Counted from the stretch's first letter, positions 47,336 through 61,086 are shown. The stretch: 64,000 nucleotides of DNA from Puffinus mauretanicus (GCA_023333565.1 JAJKFH010000227.1:1488001-1552000), one strand, 5' to 3'. Made by a program: numbers and translations. The notes: a model not told the origin generated them from the sequence alone.

Positions 47336-50300
47336 CCAGACTGCCTGTTCTAGTTCTTTGCATGGAATACTAGATTGTACTTAATAATCTTAGCAATATT
47401 GTCATTAGTGGAATGGCCATTTAACAATTACAACAGTCCAATGATCTGGTCTCATCTCACTAGCCCTCTGCCATGGCAATGGCCAGATCTCTATTAAGAA
47501 TGAAAACTGGTGACCATTTCAGCTTCCTCTTGGAAAAGAAGTTAGAGAATTATCTATGGGTCGCCTGCCAGAGGAAGCATGGAAAACAAGGAAAGAGCAT
47601 CAGCAGCGATGCAGGCAACCACTCTGAACTCCTGAAGTCTGCATTTCTGTTGTGGCAACTGGCAAGACTGCAGGCTCCGGTCCCAAGCCCAAAGTCATGA
47701 TTGTCCTCCTTGTGTCCACGTAAAAATCTCAATCCAGAGCAATGCTGCTAGTGTGACTCAGCTGAATGTGTTTGGAGGAGAGGAAGGTTTGGGGGAGGAG
47801 ACCTGGCTGAAAACCGCTGGCCTTAAAAGCAGAAAGCACATCTCCACTTTTGCCCAGATCCTCAACCAGCAATTGGTAGTACAAGCTCTTCCCCAACACA
47901 CAGCTCCTCAGAGGGCTGTGAAGACTCCGGGGAGAAAAAACTAAACAAGTTGTGCTTTATGAAGGAGTTCATGGGCAGTGTTACCTCTCATGGCACTTGA
48001 ATGCCCACACGGACCTCCCTACAAGTTGCCACAGAGGGTTAGGAAGGCCTTGCCTTTAGCCCGGTGTGCCCACCAGTATGTGACATCTCACTGCCGGAGC
48101 CCCCATGACCTGCAGGTGCCCTGGATGTCCCACACTTCTGAGCTGGAGATTTTCTGATGTAGCCAGACTGATCAACACAAGGTAAACTGCTGCCGTGCTA
48201 CCAACACTTCCTTCACCCTGCGCTCTTCCTTAAAAGACTTTCTGTCCCTCTTCCCACACACCTTGTGCATTTGGCTTCTGGTCAGGAGAACAAGAAGGAA
48301 GTAACCAAAAAACACAAATAATTTCACTCAAGTAGAGGGGCAGGCAAGTAATTGGTCTAGTTTCTTACAGTGTCTAACAGAGAGGCACAGTCCTGGAGTG
48401 TGCCAGCAGTTAAACCTTTCTCAGAGCTCTCTGCAGCTGTGCCTTGGACTTGAATTGCTCTGGAAGTGCACTACATGTGGACATGCTTAAAAAAAAGATG
48501 CTGAGATTAGGAAAACATTATTTCACTACAGGAATAACACATTTCAGCTGCCTTCGCTGCTGCTCAATGTGAAAAATCTTTCCCAGCAGAGAAACGACTT
48601 TGTGAGGAAATAAGTGACACACACTAGAAGAAACTCTGGAATTTGGGGTCTGGGTGGTTTGAGACATGGAGGTGCAGGATAATATTTTTTAAACCAAACA
48701 TTAGCCAGGCTGTGCTGTTCCTCCTAGGGTTCAGTGACTGCAAGAGGAGCAAGCTGAAACCACAGCTCCTTCAAAGGATGCACCACACATAACCATCTCA
48801 TGCATGATGAGAAATGGTTGAAAGCTGCACCTGGCATTGCTATGAGACAAGGATGTGTTGTGCTCAGTATCAGGTAGGGCTGGTGCCACCTCCATAGCCT
48901 GACTCCTTCCCCAGAAGCATCCTGGTCCTAGAGACAAGGGCGATGGCCAGAAGTCTACATGAACAGCTCTAGTGGTAGCAATTCTCTGGTAGCTACCAGC
49001 CTCTCCAGACCGTCCTCAGACCAAAGCCAAGATGAGCTGAGAGGTGGATATATGTGGTCAATAACTTACACAGCATATGTGCTTCTCTAAGGGGACAGGA
49101 ACTGTGCAAGAATTCAATTTGTCTCTGCCAGAAACTGCTCCCCATCTTTTGTATGGGGTGGCCAGGTTAAGTCACCCAACAGAAGCAGGTTTGTCATGTA
49201 ACACATCTATTGGCAGAGCTGCAAGGGCACAGGAGGCTCTGCTTATACTAACAGCCATCCAACTGGACAAGACCAGAAAGAGATTCAAGTTAAGGAGTGG
49301 TTTTGAAGGCAATATTTTTGATAGTTTGTTGTTCTGGTTTGTTGGCCTTTTCTCAAAAGGGATAGTGTTTCTCGAAGGGAAGTTTCTTTTTGCAAAGTGA
49401 CTGACCCGCTGGCATCAGTACAAAGTTTTAGGAGATGAACTCATCCTTCTGAGTACGATTCCTTTGCACTGCTGAGAGCTGCTAATGAAGGGGAGCAGGG
49501 AGCAGCTAGAAAGGAAGTAAGAGCCAGCAGCTTGGGAAACAGAAAGCAGGGGGTAACATGGGCCACGGGGTCCTGATCTGCTACAAGCATCTTTAAACCA
49601 GAGGGGTCAGTTCCTCCCTCCTCCTCAGAGAGAGGGCTTAAGCGTCCTCAGCAGCATTTGAACCTCAGAATCCCTCCTCCTTCTTGCTCATGTGCTGCCT
49701 GACTCTGAAAGAGCCTAATCTTCCCTGGCTTGCTTTGAAGTTACCCAGGGATTTAGATTTCTGCCTCTTTTAAGGCAAGGCAGAGTGCTGCGGGTGAGCT
49801 GGGCTGCAACATAACCGTTCCTCCAGTCCCTTAACACAGAGCAGGCACTGCAGCGTGACAGCGTTAGCGAGGGTCAGCTCTTCCCCTCCTCCTCTCCCCA
49901 TAAAACATCTCCTCCTCCCGGCTGGGTTTGCAAGGAAAGGGATCTAACACCCACTGCCCAGCCCTCCCGACCAGCTGCCATAGCATCACTGCCTTCTGCT
50001 GGCTCCTTCCCCCAGCCCTGTCACTCTCCACGTGCTACAAACAGAGCACGAGACATTTCTGCAAACCCATCTGCTTCCATTGTCTAAAAACAAGGGTCCC
50101 CAAAAGCTGGCCTATAGATGTTTCCTATCTGCCTGAGAAGCCTTAGGTTCATAAGGATTTGGAAGGGTAACTGCACCAAGCCTTGCGGCACGCCAATGCG
50201 GTGCAAAGGGAGTCATAGATCCAGGCGATTGATTACCAAGGGATTCTTAGAAACCTCATCTCATTGCAGTGATTTACACCCTCTGAATCTGCTTGGCTTC

Positions 50301-53300
50301 TTACACAGCACCTTCCACCCCAAGAAGCTATTACATTTTGCAAAAGGGAATCTGATATGTTATGTTAAGATATATTTAAGATGGATTGGCTAGCCTTATT
50401 TACTTCCTTTTCAAGAAAGGAGAACAGAGCCAATATGCTGTGAGTCACTGGAAGACTAAAACTGAATCCTTGGGGCCAACATTTGAAAACACCATGACAA
50501 GGGATTTCTCTCTCCTGTTTTTCAACTATCCTTGAAGTTTCTCGCCCCCAATCAGTGGTCGACAGCATCACAGGAAAAATGCCTTCAACACACCATAAAG
50601 GCATTGGGGTTTTCACTTTCCAAAACACTGAAAATCCACCCTCTCACCCCAAATTTCTTATCACTGCTGAAAATCTTGCTGTGCCTGGGGGCTCTTGGTT
50701 CCTGTTCCCCTCTAACCTTCAGGCCTTGCCCAGCACAATGAAGGCTGTCAGCAGAGGGCACCTGGCCAAGAGCAGATGCCGGCAAGGTTACCCAGGCTTT
50801 GTTCATGTGTCATTGGCAGGGGTGCACTCGGGGAGGCAGAAACACGAGATTCCCATCCCCAAGTTGGCCTGCAGGTCTCCATCCAGGAGAGAAGGTGGCT
50901 GGGATCATTTGTGTCTCAGTGGAAATCATGAGGCTTTACACTGAATGTATGGGAATTTCCAGGCAAGGACTTCATTTAGGGGAGTGTGAAATGTGTGGCA
51001 CCCCTGATTTTTATTCCTTGTAACAGCTTATCTTCTCTTGCATCATGAAGTGTCTGGGAAGCAGCCAAGGGCATACAGCAGGGGAGATAGCAAGTGGGGA
51101 GGGAGAGGAAAAAAGTCAAGGGGAATACAGGCATATTTATAAAAATCAGAACAATAGTTTCCCAGAGTTGCGATAAGAACTATTTTCTACTCACAAATAA
51201 AAACCGCAATGCTGATTTTTTTTTTCATCCATTTCTCCTTTCTTTTCTTAAAAAAAGCATAACCCCACAATTTCCCCCAAAACCAAAGCTGTCATAAAAG
51301 TAGCAATCACGATGGAAGGAGTTAATCCTTTTGCCTCCCAGCAGGGAAGCCATCTGCCTGCAGACTTTGGAAAGGCCCCTGAAGCTGGTGGTCCTGCCCC
51401 AGTCCCTGGTGGGCATTTGTTCAGATCATAAAGCTCAGCGCACAACACTCCCTCCAGTCTGAAGCAATTGGCAAGAGCATCTCAAAGGGTGGCCTGGATT
51501 CGTAAACAAGCAGGGCTTTGCATCCCCAGCCAGCAGCGCTGTACTTCGTTGGCAAAGCTGCCTTATGCAGTATCCCTCTGGCTCCCTGCCTGGCTCTTGC
51601 AAGTGTTATCAATCGCTTGCTTCCATGAACATTAAAGAAATCAAGCTTTCCTTTTTTCTCTTGCACCCCCCTGCCCCTCCTTTAAATAGCAGCTTAAAAG
51701 GAAACAAACTTAGATCAAGGTCAGAGGCATAAAAAGTCTGTTTCTCATGCTCTGAGGAAATCCTAGCAGTTGGATGGTGGATGCAGTTATCTCCCAACCC
51801 TATCTGGACATGAATTCAGAGAAAGGCTGGGGGGGATTTCCCAGGATCTTACAATCCTGTCCCCATCCCCTCCTCCCTGTTGCACGGCAGGATCCCCTCT
51901 GCACACCATTCCTGACAGACCTCAGAGCAGATCCCACATGTGGCTACACACAGCAACTGTTCTGTCTAGGGTGCACCCACAGGTGTCATTTATCCTTGCT
52001 GTCCAGCAGCTCCAGTCTGAAACCCCCTACGCTGACCCCCCCAAGGCAACACCTGAGGGGCTCCCACACCTCCCCAGCAGACAGGAGCACCAAGCTCTGA
52101 GGAGCTTTATCCATGCAGCTGGAGTAACAGCAGCTGTGCGCAAGTTAGTTGCCCGAATGGCCATCATGGGGAAATTCATGTGAGTGTTTACAAGACACAT
52201 GGAGCCACTCTACTGAGTTTAAGGCAATGGCTCACCTGAGCAAAGACAACCACAGAGCTGCAGGTGAGGGTAAGGCAAAGTCACTGTTGATCAAAACTAG
52301 ATCAACAGAGGTAGTTGTGTATGTAGCTCCCACTGGAATCAAAGCATTACTTCGACATCTCTGAAGATGGAAATAGCACTTTCAATATGCATTTAACCAT
52401 GTAGAAGTACATATAAGTAAGCTTCACTAATTAAACACATCTTTGCACAAAGCTAAGGAAGGACCAGGCTCAACAGAATCCTTCCTCCCCATTTAATCAC
52501 CTCAAGCTACAGCAGAGCATTTCGGTAGCAAGCTGAACAAGAGCTAGAGCAATTAACTCTCTCCCTTGCAACTTCTCACAGGCAGATCTGAGTTGACTAA
52601 ATCTTACAGAAAAAGCAGGAGACCTGGAGCAAATGAGAAGTGACCCACTCAGTAGCACTTGGGAAAACAACAGAGTTGAGAGAAGAAACCAGCTTCCACC
52701 AGGCTTCTGGTTCCTCATCTAGGTACAAGGCATGTTTCTCCCCCTCCCCCCCACCTTTAAATCACAAAGCAACATCTCCCCTTTTCATTCATGCACTTAG
52801 CCCAAACAAGTCCAAATGGGGAGAAAATAAAGAAGAAGGATTTTAAGTTCATGTTTAAAATAGCTTATGCATTTTGGAGCTCCTTCCAGCTTCATCTCAG
52901 CAACATTGTGCTGCAAGCCAAGGTTTTATACATTGTGTCATCAGGGGATCACATTTACAAATAAGATCAAGAAGTGAAATAAAAAACACTTGAGATGGAG
53001 ATAACTCACTTGCTGGCAGAGAGCAAGGGACTGAATTGATCTCCTGGCCCATGCGCACACTTTTCCATCTGCCAATAACACCCAGCAATTAGTCAGTGCT
53101 GCAGCACGCAGTGTTTATAGCCGAGAGTTGTAATGAAATCAGCATCTCACACAGGGAACTTAACCCCTCAATAGATAATTGGGATGACAGAAACGGCCCC
53201 TATGGAGCAGAAAGAGAATACCTAGACCAACGCTGGCTTTGGCATACAAAAGTATCTGAAAGCGTTCTGAGTCCTTAGAGGGCTATTGACAAACTAAGGG

Positions 53301-56300
53301 AAGTCCCTCCGCCACGTAAAAGCCTGGAGAAGTGGGTTAGATCTGGGTATGATTCCCAGGGTTGCTCTGGGTACACCTACAAGGCACAACCCCCCCCTTC
53401 CTGCCTCCAGGCTGGACAGACTCAGGTGAGCATCAGCTTGGACATTACATCTCCACTTTAACAGCCCTTCAAGGAAGGGCCCAGCAGTTGGCTTGTCTGC
53501 CCAACATCAGGGAGCCATCTGCAAGCACAGACCTGGAAAACAGTTTAAGAGGTGGTTTAGGACTGTTGAGAGCTGAGACTTCTTCATTTGGGATACAAAG
53601 CACCTGTCCAGTGCTCCTGTATAGACCCCAGGGTGCAGGGATCACGCAGCGTACGTAGCAAACGCAGATCATGCAAACAGCCTTCACGCTCAGACAGCAC
53701 CCTGGGTCTGGATGCGTTAGACTCATTGCAAAGCCTTCCAGGACTTCCAGTGATCAGGTCTACTGGTGCAACCCACTTTCCAGATGTTGGAGATCTTCTC
53801 CAGCTGCACTGACAGCAGAAGGAAAGCTGCTAGCCCTATGCATCCCACTAAGTCAGCACCGACCCTGGACCGATCCACCAGTGCCTTGAAACGCTGGTGT
53901 GGTATAAATCATACAGTGCAGGTCCACCACACTGTAGCGATTGGTTTTCCTTCCCCCTAACAAACTGCTTTACGCACGAGACATTTTTTCCAGCCCAGGC
54001 TTTCCTAATGAACACTGTGAGGCTTATATAAACAAAGAAATGAAGCACGGCAGTTCAAGACTAAGGAGAAAATATCACAACCATACCAACAACATCAACA
54101 ATTTAGAGAAAACGCTTGGAGCTGTCAATACCCTGAGATGAGTGGTGAAAGGTTTGGGCCATATTCCAGTTTGAAGTAATAGACAGCTTGCCGGTTTGCT
54201 TGCAAATCTTGGGGGAAGACTGCACTTTTCAGCTGCAATTCAGAAATAGTACTGACTACATGGAAATAAGAACATGGAAAAGCCCAAACCAGGATAAATG
54301 CTAGCAGCCATGAAAAATTTGAAATTAAAGAGCTGTCTGCCAAGAGAGGAGCTCAATAGTTTGGCTCCCCAAAGCTCAGGTCTTAAAATATATCTCAGCA
54401 CTTCATAGCTGTACATTCCTAACCCCAGGCTGCTGCCTGCACACATGGCCAGGGCATGCAAAGAAGTCGAATTGATCCTGGTAGAGACATCTCAAGCAAT
54501 ACTTTCTTCCTTCCAAAACAAATACACAGCAGTGCAATGATCCCAAAGAACTCCTGAATAAAGCCCTACAAGCCATACTGATATCTTAACTGTGTGCTGA
54601 GACTAGGCATGAACCCACACTCAAGTCCAGGCTCACCTTTTGGGCACAAATTTAAATGCCCTTGCATGCCTGGCACAGCTTTCAAAGCATACTGGGAACA
54701 GAGCCCACGAGAGGATCTTGACCAAGACAAGAACAGCCAGGCTCAGCAGATAGAGCCATGTTTAAATCCAGGCACCAACACTGGAGATAACAAAAGTGAA
54801 GAACTGAAGAAATCAAAGGCATTACTCACGTGTGACTTGGACTGGAAGCGTAGCCAGGAGTCCAACCAAGATGAGGAACCAGTAATGCCTGTGCAGCAAA
54901 ACACCATCCAAGGGTCCATTCCCAAAAGAACCAGCTATGGCCAGAGCAAAGTCAGGAAGGGCACTGAGGGCTGAGCTAGTAGAAATAGACCCCAGGAATG
55001 CAAACCCCACCCTCCAGTGATGATGGGATTGGCTCACCTCTCTGATGGGTAGAGTAAGCCACCTTACTAGTGGCTGGTTAGGCCAGTCCCAGCTAACGAG
55101 AGCCCTGTGCTGCTCAGGAGAGTGATTGGGGTCAGGTGCTGGGCAAGGACCTTGATTGCCTCTTCAGGGCTTGGGGTGTGAAGAGCTGCCATGTTCAGGG
55201 TGAGCTCATGGGCTCCGTCACAGAGCCTGGGTTTCAGCATGGCTGATGGTCCTTCTGCAACTCCTACCCTGGCAAGCATCCTCAATGCTCTGCGGATGCT
55301 CCAGGCCTGGGGTATCTGTGGGGCCACACAAGGCTCAGGGTCTCGGCACAGCTGCTCTGCAGCTGCATTTTGCTTGTGCGCCGGCAGCAGGCGGCTGGGC
55401 TGTGCAGATGGGCCCAGAGAGACTTGCAGCTTCCTTGAGCTTCCGAGCTCAGGCTCAGCTCCCATAAAGCTGAGCTTTCACGGTCCGCCCTGTGTGTGTG
55501 TGCAGGGATATGTGTATGCAGTCACCAGGGTTTACAACACATTTAGGCATCGCTCAAGGCCAACATTTTCAAATGCTGTATCCAGAAGCCTGGATCCACT
55601 GGGTCTTTGGTTTGGTTTAAGGCTGGTTTATTTTGGATTTGAAAACACAGCCCTTCTCTTCAGCACAAATTGACTTCCTGAGCTTCCTTCTTGCTTCCCC
55701 AAAACTCTTCTCCTGGCAACTCCTGTTGTTTTAGGATTTCTACATAATCCTCCAAGACCTCCTGGGGACCTACCTCCCCCTCCCAACCTTTTCCCCTTTT
55801 GATCACCGCATGCATAAGGTTGATAATCCAATTGGCACACAAAACACTCTCTATCTCAAGCAAAACTAAGAGAATGAAGCAGGTACAGTTGTATCAAATC
55901 TGAGAGGCTTTAATGAATTTATATTTGCAATATTTGCCTTTTTTCCTTCTCATTGGCTTCCCCTTTATGACTTTCTTTCATAGTTACTTTTCTACGGTGT
56001 CCATCTTTCCGGACCTCTGGTTTCTCAGTTCATATTTTTATGTTTGATATTGCTATGTTTTCCCTAGTCAAGGGGAGTCCAGACTCTCAACTTAAAACCT
56101 TCATCGACATGGGTTTACATTAAGACGCGGGGTTTCTCGTGAGAAGTGTCACACACGACTCTGCTGGAAGGGAAGGAGATGTGGAGAGCCATGGGAAAAC
56201 TGCATCTTAAACAGGCTCAGCAAGACTCAGAGCATAACTGTCAGCAGCAGAAGTGGCTGGCCGGGGGGAATGGTTTGGTAATGAAACCAAGGTGGCCGAG

Positions 56301-56793
56301 CTGCTGACAGCTGCAGAGCAAGCCAGAGGAGAGGTGGGTTTGGGAGCGGATGGGAATATTTCATCTTTTCTGACTTGATGAGTTTGCATTGGCACAAGAC
56401 AATGAGGAGCAGATGTCAGACGGAGATGCCAAACTACCCTGTACATTTTTACAGCAAAAATAATGACACTGTTTCAGACCACTAATGTTTTCAGTTTCTC
56501 AACAGCATTGGCTCATTTTCTTAGGAAAACCCTCCTCGAAGTTCTTCAAGAATGGTTTTTAACCAGTGCTCGTCACAGCACTTCAGCAGCAAACCTTTCA
56601 CGCGGTGCTCTGCATCTGCAAATTAGCAATCAGAATAAAACCCCCTTCCTAGAGCTAATTGGATGCTGAGCAAACTCTGACCCCTCTGCATCCATCAAAG
56701 CAAACTTATCTGGGGACCGCTAAAAATGAATTTCTTCCATAGCGCTTTCTCATAGTCCGGTAACCTGTTTTCTTTTGTCCAAAGGCTGGGCTA
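47336..56793. other. Unique non-coding sequence, no gene seen
   Basis: About 9.5 kb of mixed-composition DNA. Short frames are numerous on both strands (up to 160 codons at 55191-55673) but overlap one another and match no known protein. A (GT)n run of about six units lies at 55492-55503. No RNA gene or further mobile element is recognisable. Confidence 0.5.
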
Positions 56794-56841
56794 ATTCATA
56801 GAATCATTTAGGGTGGAAAAGACTCTTAAGATCATGGAGTC
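56794..56841 (-). mobile_element. Very short CR1 tail
   Basis: TTCATAGAATCATTTAGGGT followed by GGAAAAGACTCTTAAGATCA parallels the extreme 3' end of the CR1 copy at 12462-12510 (GAATCATAGAATCATTAAGG, TTGGAAAAGACCTCTAAGATCA) in the same minus orientation. Only about 48 bases are left, so this was an abortive, heavily 5'-truncated insertion or is a decayed remnant. Confidence 0.85.
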
Positions 56842-57089
56842 TTCTGTAATAATTCCTGTGTAACAACAAATTTGAAAACACTTGGAAAACTGAAGAGCTC
56901 AGCTGGGCTCATTTTCATTGTGGATGTACTCTGGGTAAACCCAATTTAGGAAGTTTCAGAGCTAGACAATATGCCCCATGAGCATCCAAAATAATAGAGG
57001 TTAAATTGCAATGGATTTGCGTCTGGTAGCTGGTTGACTTAACAGTTACGCTATGACTGCAGCATAACCATAGTGTAACTGTGGCTTAG
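56842..57089. other. Unique spacer, nothing recognised
   Basis: Short AT-rich sequence between the CR1 tail and the CpG-rich patch. Confidence 0.5.
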
Positions 57090-57411
57090 TAGACACCAGG
57101 GCACCCACCGAGAGCGAAAGAGAGAGATGCTGACCGAGGAAGGGATGCCGCGGTGTCCAACCAGCCCTGAAACCCACTCAAACTAAAACCCACCCGCCCC
57201 GCGCGTGCGCACAACCCCCTCCCTTTCCCTCGAGCGCCCGTTCCTCGGGGTGTTAATACGAACCAGGCAGGGGGATGTGTTCGCCCCAGAGCTGTAAGTG
57301 CAGATGCTGTGGTAGGAGAAGTTACAGGCACACGCACGTCTGGTGCCTGCCCCACTCCCCGCTTGCGCTCGGTGAAAAGGCATCGCCTCGGACCACGGCG
57401 AACTTTCAAAT
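57090..57411. promoter_or_regulatory. CpG-rich patch, candidate promoter/CpG island
   Basis: By eye count there are about 25 CpGs in roughly 320 bases with GC above half, against near absence of CpG in the flanks. It includes CGCGCGTGCGCA (57200-57211), one mismatch from the NRF1 site pattern, and a donor-like GTAAGT at 57294-57299 on the plus strand. In birds such patches often mark promoters of genes or long non-coding RNAs. No coding first exon is evident in either direction, so a non-coding transcript or an enhancer is also possible. Confidence 0.45.
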
Positions 57412-57608
57412 TTGTGACATTTCAAAGATGTTTTATTGCGGAAAACATCCTAGTTTTCCTTCTGTTTTATAACAGGGTAGCGGGAGTTCAAACTGCTTTG
57501 GAAGCTCAAGCTTTTAAGGATGTTTTCTCATGTGTCCGTGCAGAAGAATGGTTTTCTGGTTTGGGGTTTTTCTTTCTTTTCTTGATTCTGCTCTGCCAAG
57601 TGATCAGG

Positions 57609-57721
57609 TGAAGCAAAGCAAAGGCAGATCAACAGAGGAGGAAAAAACATGGTCTTTGGTGAGGGAAAGAGGCAGAAAGGGGGGAAGAAGGCAGGGAGAG
57701 AGAAGGGAAAAGGAGAGGTGA
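57609..57721. repeat. Purine-rich low-complexity stretch
   Basis: More than 100 bases that are mostly A and G (GGAGG, GGGAAAGAGG and GGGGGGAAG-type blocks) with only scattered pyrimidines. It is probably a degenerate GA-rich simple sequence. Confidence 0.6.
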
Positions 57722-58849
57722 ATCCTGCAGCTCTCCTGACACATACTCCTTGTTGGCTGGGGTTGAGACCTGGTGGGGGTCACCTTGAGTGAAGACAGGG
57801 TCTTCAATTGCTACCCATTGCTGGTGAGGTCTTGATGCTTCAGGTCCTCCAGGGAAGAAGGAGGAAGGAGGAACTCCACCTGCTATGGGAGCCACCAGGA
57901 TGTTTCATGTCCCATTGGCATTAACCGGCAGTCACACATCCCATGGGATTTGTGAGAAAGAGCACCCTGGAAGAGGCAGTGCATGGGAGAAAGGGGCTGA
58001 TGCCTGAGCTAGGACTGCCGCAAGGCTCCGCACCGCCTGGGATCATGCAGGACCATCAAGTTGAGCTGCAAACCCTCTGTTTTGGTGACACTTCCCATTC
58101 CCAGAGAGCGTTCTGGTTTTGTAAGTGTTTCCCTGAAAAAGAAGAAGATCCATCCCAAGAAAACATCCCGACCACCTCAGGGTTTTTTTTGGAAAACACA
58201 AAGGAAAGAGGGAATTACGCCGTGATGTAAGCAGCTGAACTGGGATTCAGAAAGCTGTTTAATTTGAGGGCTTAAAAGATCTGCCTTTTTCCTGGAAAGA
58301 TCTTACAAATCAAGTGTCTGAACTATAGTTACCTCTTTGCAACCTGCCAGATTTTTCTCCATTAATGAAACACAGCTAAAATATTCCAGTTCATCTTCTA
58401 CAAATCTATTGTGGCATGTCCTGGAATCCAGCTCACGTCTATAAACGCATATACTATTATCTTTACTTCCTCCTGCTTATTGGCAATGGCTAGTAATCTT
58501 TCAGTTGTGGTATGCAAAGCCAAACATGAACCAGTATTTTCCATTATGGTTGTAATTTTGGCCTGTAATTTTATCACTCAAATCTAAATCCACTTCAGAA
58601 ACACCATAAACTAATTGTCACAGAATAAACTTAAACTTCTGAGTGGTTTATAAAAGTGATTTAATAAAAGGAAAATAAAAAACAAATGTAAGCCATAATA
58701 TTTTTGGCAAAAAGGTCAAATATTTCTTTCTCTTTACCTCGTTTGAATGCAAGAACCTGCTTCTTTTAAATGCACTCACAGCAGGTTTGTTTGTCTTGGA
58801 TTCTGCAGTAGCAGATATAACATTTGTCCAGTGAGAGTTGTTTTAAAAG

Positions 58850-58872
58850 ACAAAAAAAAAAAAGAAAAAAAG
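58850..58872. repeat. A-rich tract
   Basis: A runs of 12 and 7 bases broken by a single G. No retroelement body is seen. Confidence 0.85.
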
Positions 58873-59129
58873 CAAGGTAAACAGATCAAATTTGTATGCA
58901 GCAAAGATATCCTTGTTCTAATTTTTAAAAAAATATCAAATGCTAAGTGCTAACAATATGGCCATGTTCTTATTACACAGTTTAAGCCGTTTTCGCAGTT
59001 TGCAAAACCAAACACTTCGCAACCCGCTGTAAGTTTATGTTAGGCCATAATCTGAATGACTGCTGCTTAGCCTGCTTCACTTCATTCATATTAAAAAACA
59101 ATATACAGAGGATATAAAGTGATCAACTA

Positions 59130-59525
59130 TGTTTACACTGGTGGGGAAAAAAAAGCGCCTTTACATAATTAGTAAACAGGGAATCTGGGTATGAACATTA
59201 AAACTAATCATTTATGAAGGGAACATTGCGGAGCCTCCCAGTACCGGCGAGTCTGGGAAAGGCAAATGATAACAAGACTCCGAGCGGGATTTCCAGGAGT
59301 AACCCCAAAATAACCCCTACACCCCATGCACGAAGTCAAACATATCGCTGTGCTTCCAAGGTTTGCAGGGGCGCTCGGTTTTTTGACATCGACACGCGAA
59401 GGTTTGCAAGCAATGGCTTTGCAGGAGGGGGAAAAGAAAAGCCCCACGTTTATTCATAAAAAATATCTGTTTCGAAACTGCAGTGGGAGCCTGTTTATAA
59501 TAAACCAACAAATGATATAGAGGCT
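59130..59525. promoter_or_regulatory. Candidate enhancer-like stretch with FOX-type motifs
   Basis: Forkhead-type cores occur at 59130-59136 (TGTTTAC), 59172-59178 (GTAAACA) and 59492-59498 (TGTTTAT), with a TAATTAG core at 59167-59173. Retained CpGs (59229-59410) sit between. The mix of forkhead and homeodomain cores in single-copy DNA would suit a developmental enhancer. The motifs are short and this call is inference. Confidence 0.2.
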
Positions 59526-60022
59526 GCTGTTTGGCACAGGAATGGCCTGGGAGAGGCTTGTATTACATTTCTCTCTCTCAGCGTTCATGGTATAAGGCAG
59601 AGCAGGCTGAAATTTATGTTCTCCTGGTACTGTCGTCCTGGCTCTGCTACTCCGGAGACAGTTCTGGCACAGTCCCTTGCTTGTGCTATACATTGCATCT
59701 CCCTGGATTTATTACCAGAGGTTGGGGTGAGGGCAGAGGGGCATTTCTGACTTCTTTATGGTGATGGAGGCACTTGAAGAGGCCAGGACAGACAGATAAG
59801 TAGCCCCAGAGCCAGCTACTGACCACCATGCTCCCTCTTGTGCTTTCTTGTATTCTGGGCTAGCTTGGTTTTTAACATAAGACCATCACTGCTGTGTCTG
59901 GGTTATGTGCAGGTTTGGAGAAAAATGGGAAAATGAGAATTACTTTCTCTTTGTAGTATTTTTGTTGCTTAGGTTTTGTTCTCTCCTTCTAGATTAGCAC
60001 CAGAGCTGTGTGAGTGAGATGG

Positions 60023-60062
60023 ATCCATCCATCCATCCATCCATCCATCCATCCATCCATCC
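60023..60062. repeat. (ATCC)n tetranucleotide microsatellite
   Basis: Ten uninterrupted ATCC units. Probably polymorphic. Confidence 0.95.
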
Positions 60063-61086
60063 CTTCATCTTTTGGTCAGCAAGACATTTTCTGCCATAGG
60101 CAGCCCAGGAGGGCTGTGTCAAACTTGCAAAGAACCAAGTTGGGAAACCCAGACCTCACCAGGATCTTCTCTCCCAGTGCCTGAGAGGGAGGAATGAGCC
60201 TCACAGGTCATGCTCTGCTCGGTCTTGTTGCTTCCTTTGGATGCAGCAATTTCTCCATCACGGTGAGAGAATCAATGCAAAGAAGATATGTTGGGTCCTC
60301 CAAGTCTGATGGTAGAAAAAACAGGCCCCAAAGAAGTAAAAAAATGCTAGCCTCAGCCTCTCCATCTCTGAATCATGTTACGGAGAGGTATCTCTCACCC
60401 TTTGAGGGATGTTTCTGATCACAGCAGAAAAGCTAGCCCCTGGGGGAAGCTGAGCATCCACCTCCATGAGGTATTTTGATAGCAAAGCCAAGACTATAAG
60501 CCCAGGCAGCTTCTGTGCTGGAGATGATGTGGATCTCCATGTCCCTTCGCAGAGCAACAGTAGGTCTTCAAACCAACCTGTAGGATATCTGGCCATATCA
60601 TTATGGTGCTGAGTTTGACAGCCACAAAAGCCAAGCGACCATGGGTCGTGGTTGCCAAAGCAATTTCCACCAGGACTAGGAGAAACCCCTGACCGAAGCT
60701 ACTGAAAAGTTTTCTCCATTAGAGTAACCATTCTTTTGTGGTTTTTTCCCTTTGCAAAATACTTTGAGAAACTCTGATTAAAGAGCTTCACAAGAACTGG
60801 GTATTACTATTTATTGTTGTTATTACGCAGAATTCACTCTCCACTGTCAGTGAAACAGTAGCGGCATAAGATACAGTGCTGGAGTTACGGCGTATCTCTT
60901 GACCCCTACAAATTACTCTGCAATGCAACAGCCAGAAAAAGCCAGAAATCAGGCAGAGAAAAACCAAGAGAGAAGGGTTTTTCAGTACAAACCTCAACAT
61001 CTGCTATGTGCAATTCAGTCTTTAACATAATGCTGTTTCACCAGGTACCACTCCCCAAATGCCTACAAATTCTATTATGTCATTAA

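Larger units (their letters stand above)
57412..59129. other. Unique non-coding sequence, no gene seen
   Basis: Includes a purine-rich stretch at about 57609-57721 and an A-rich tract at 58850-58872. The part between about 58230 and 58740 is AT-rich and stop-dense. No gene is recognised. Confidence 0.55.

Noticed and set aside
54730..54775. tRNA-like string (GGCTCAGCAGATAGAGCC, then TTTAAATCCAGGCACCA)
   Set aside because: The spacing is far too short for a tRNA, there is no anticodon arm and no acceptor pairing; at best a chance likeness or a SINE scrap.
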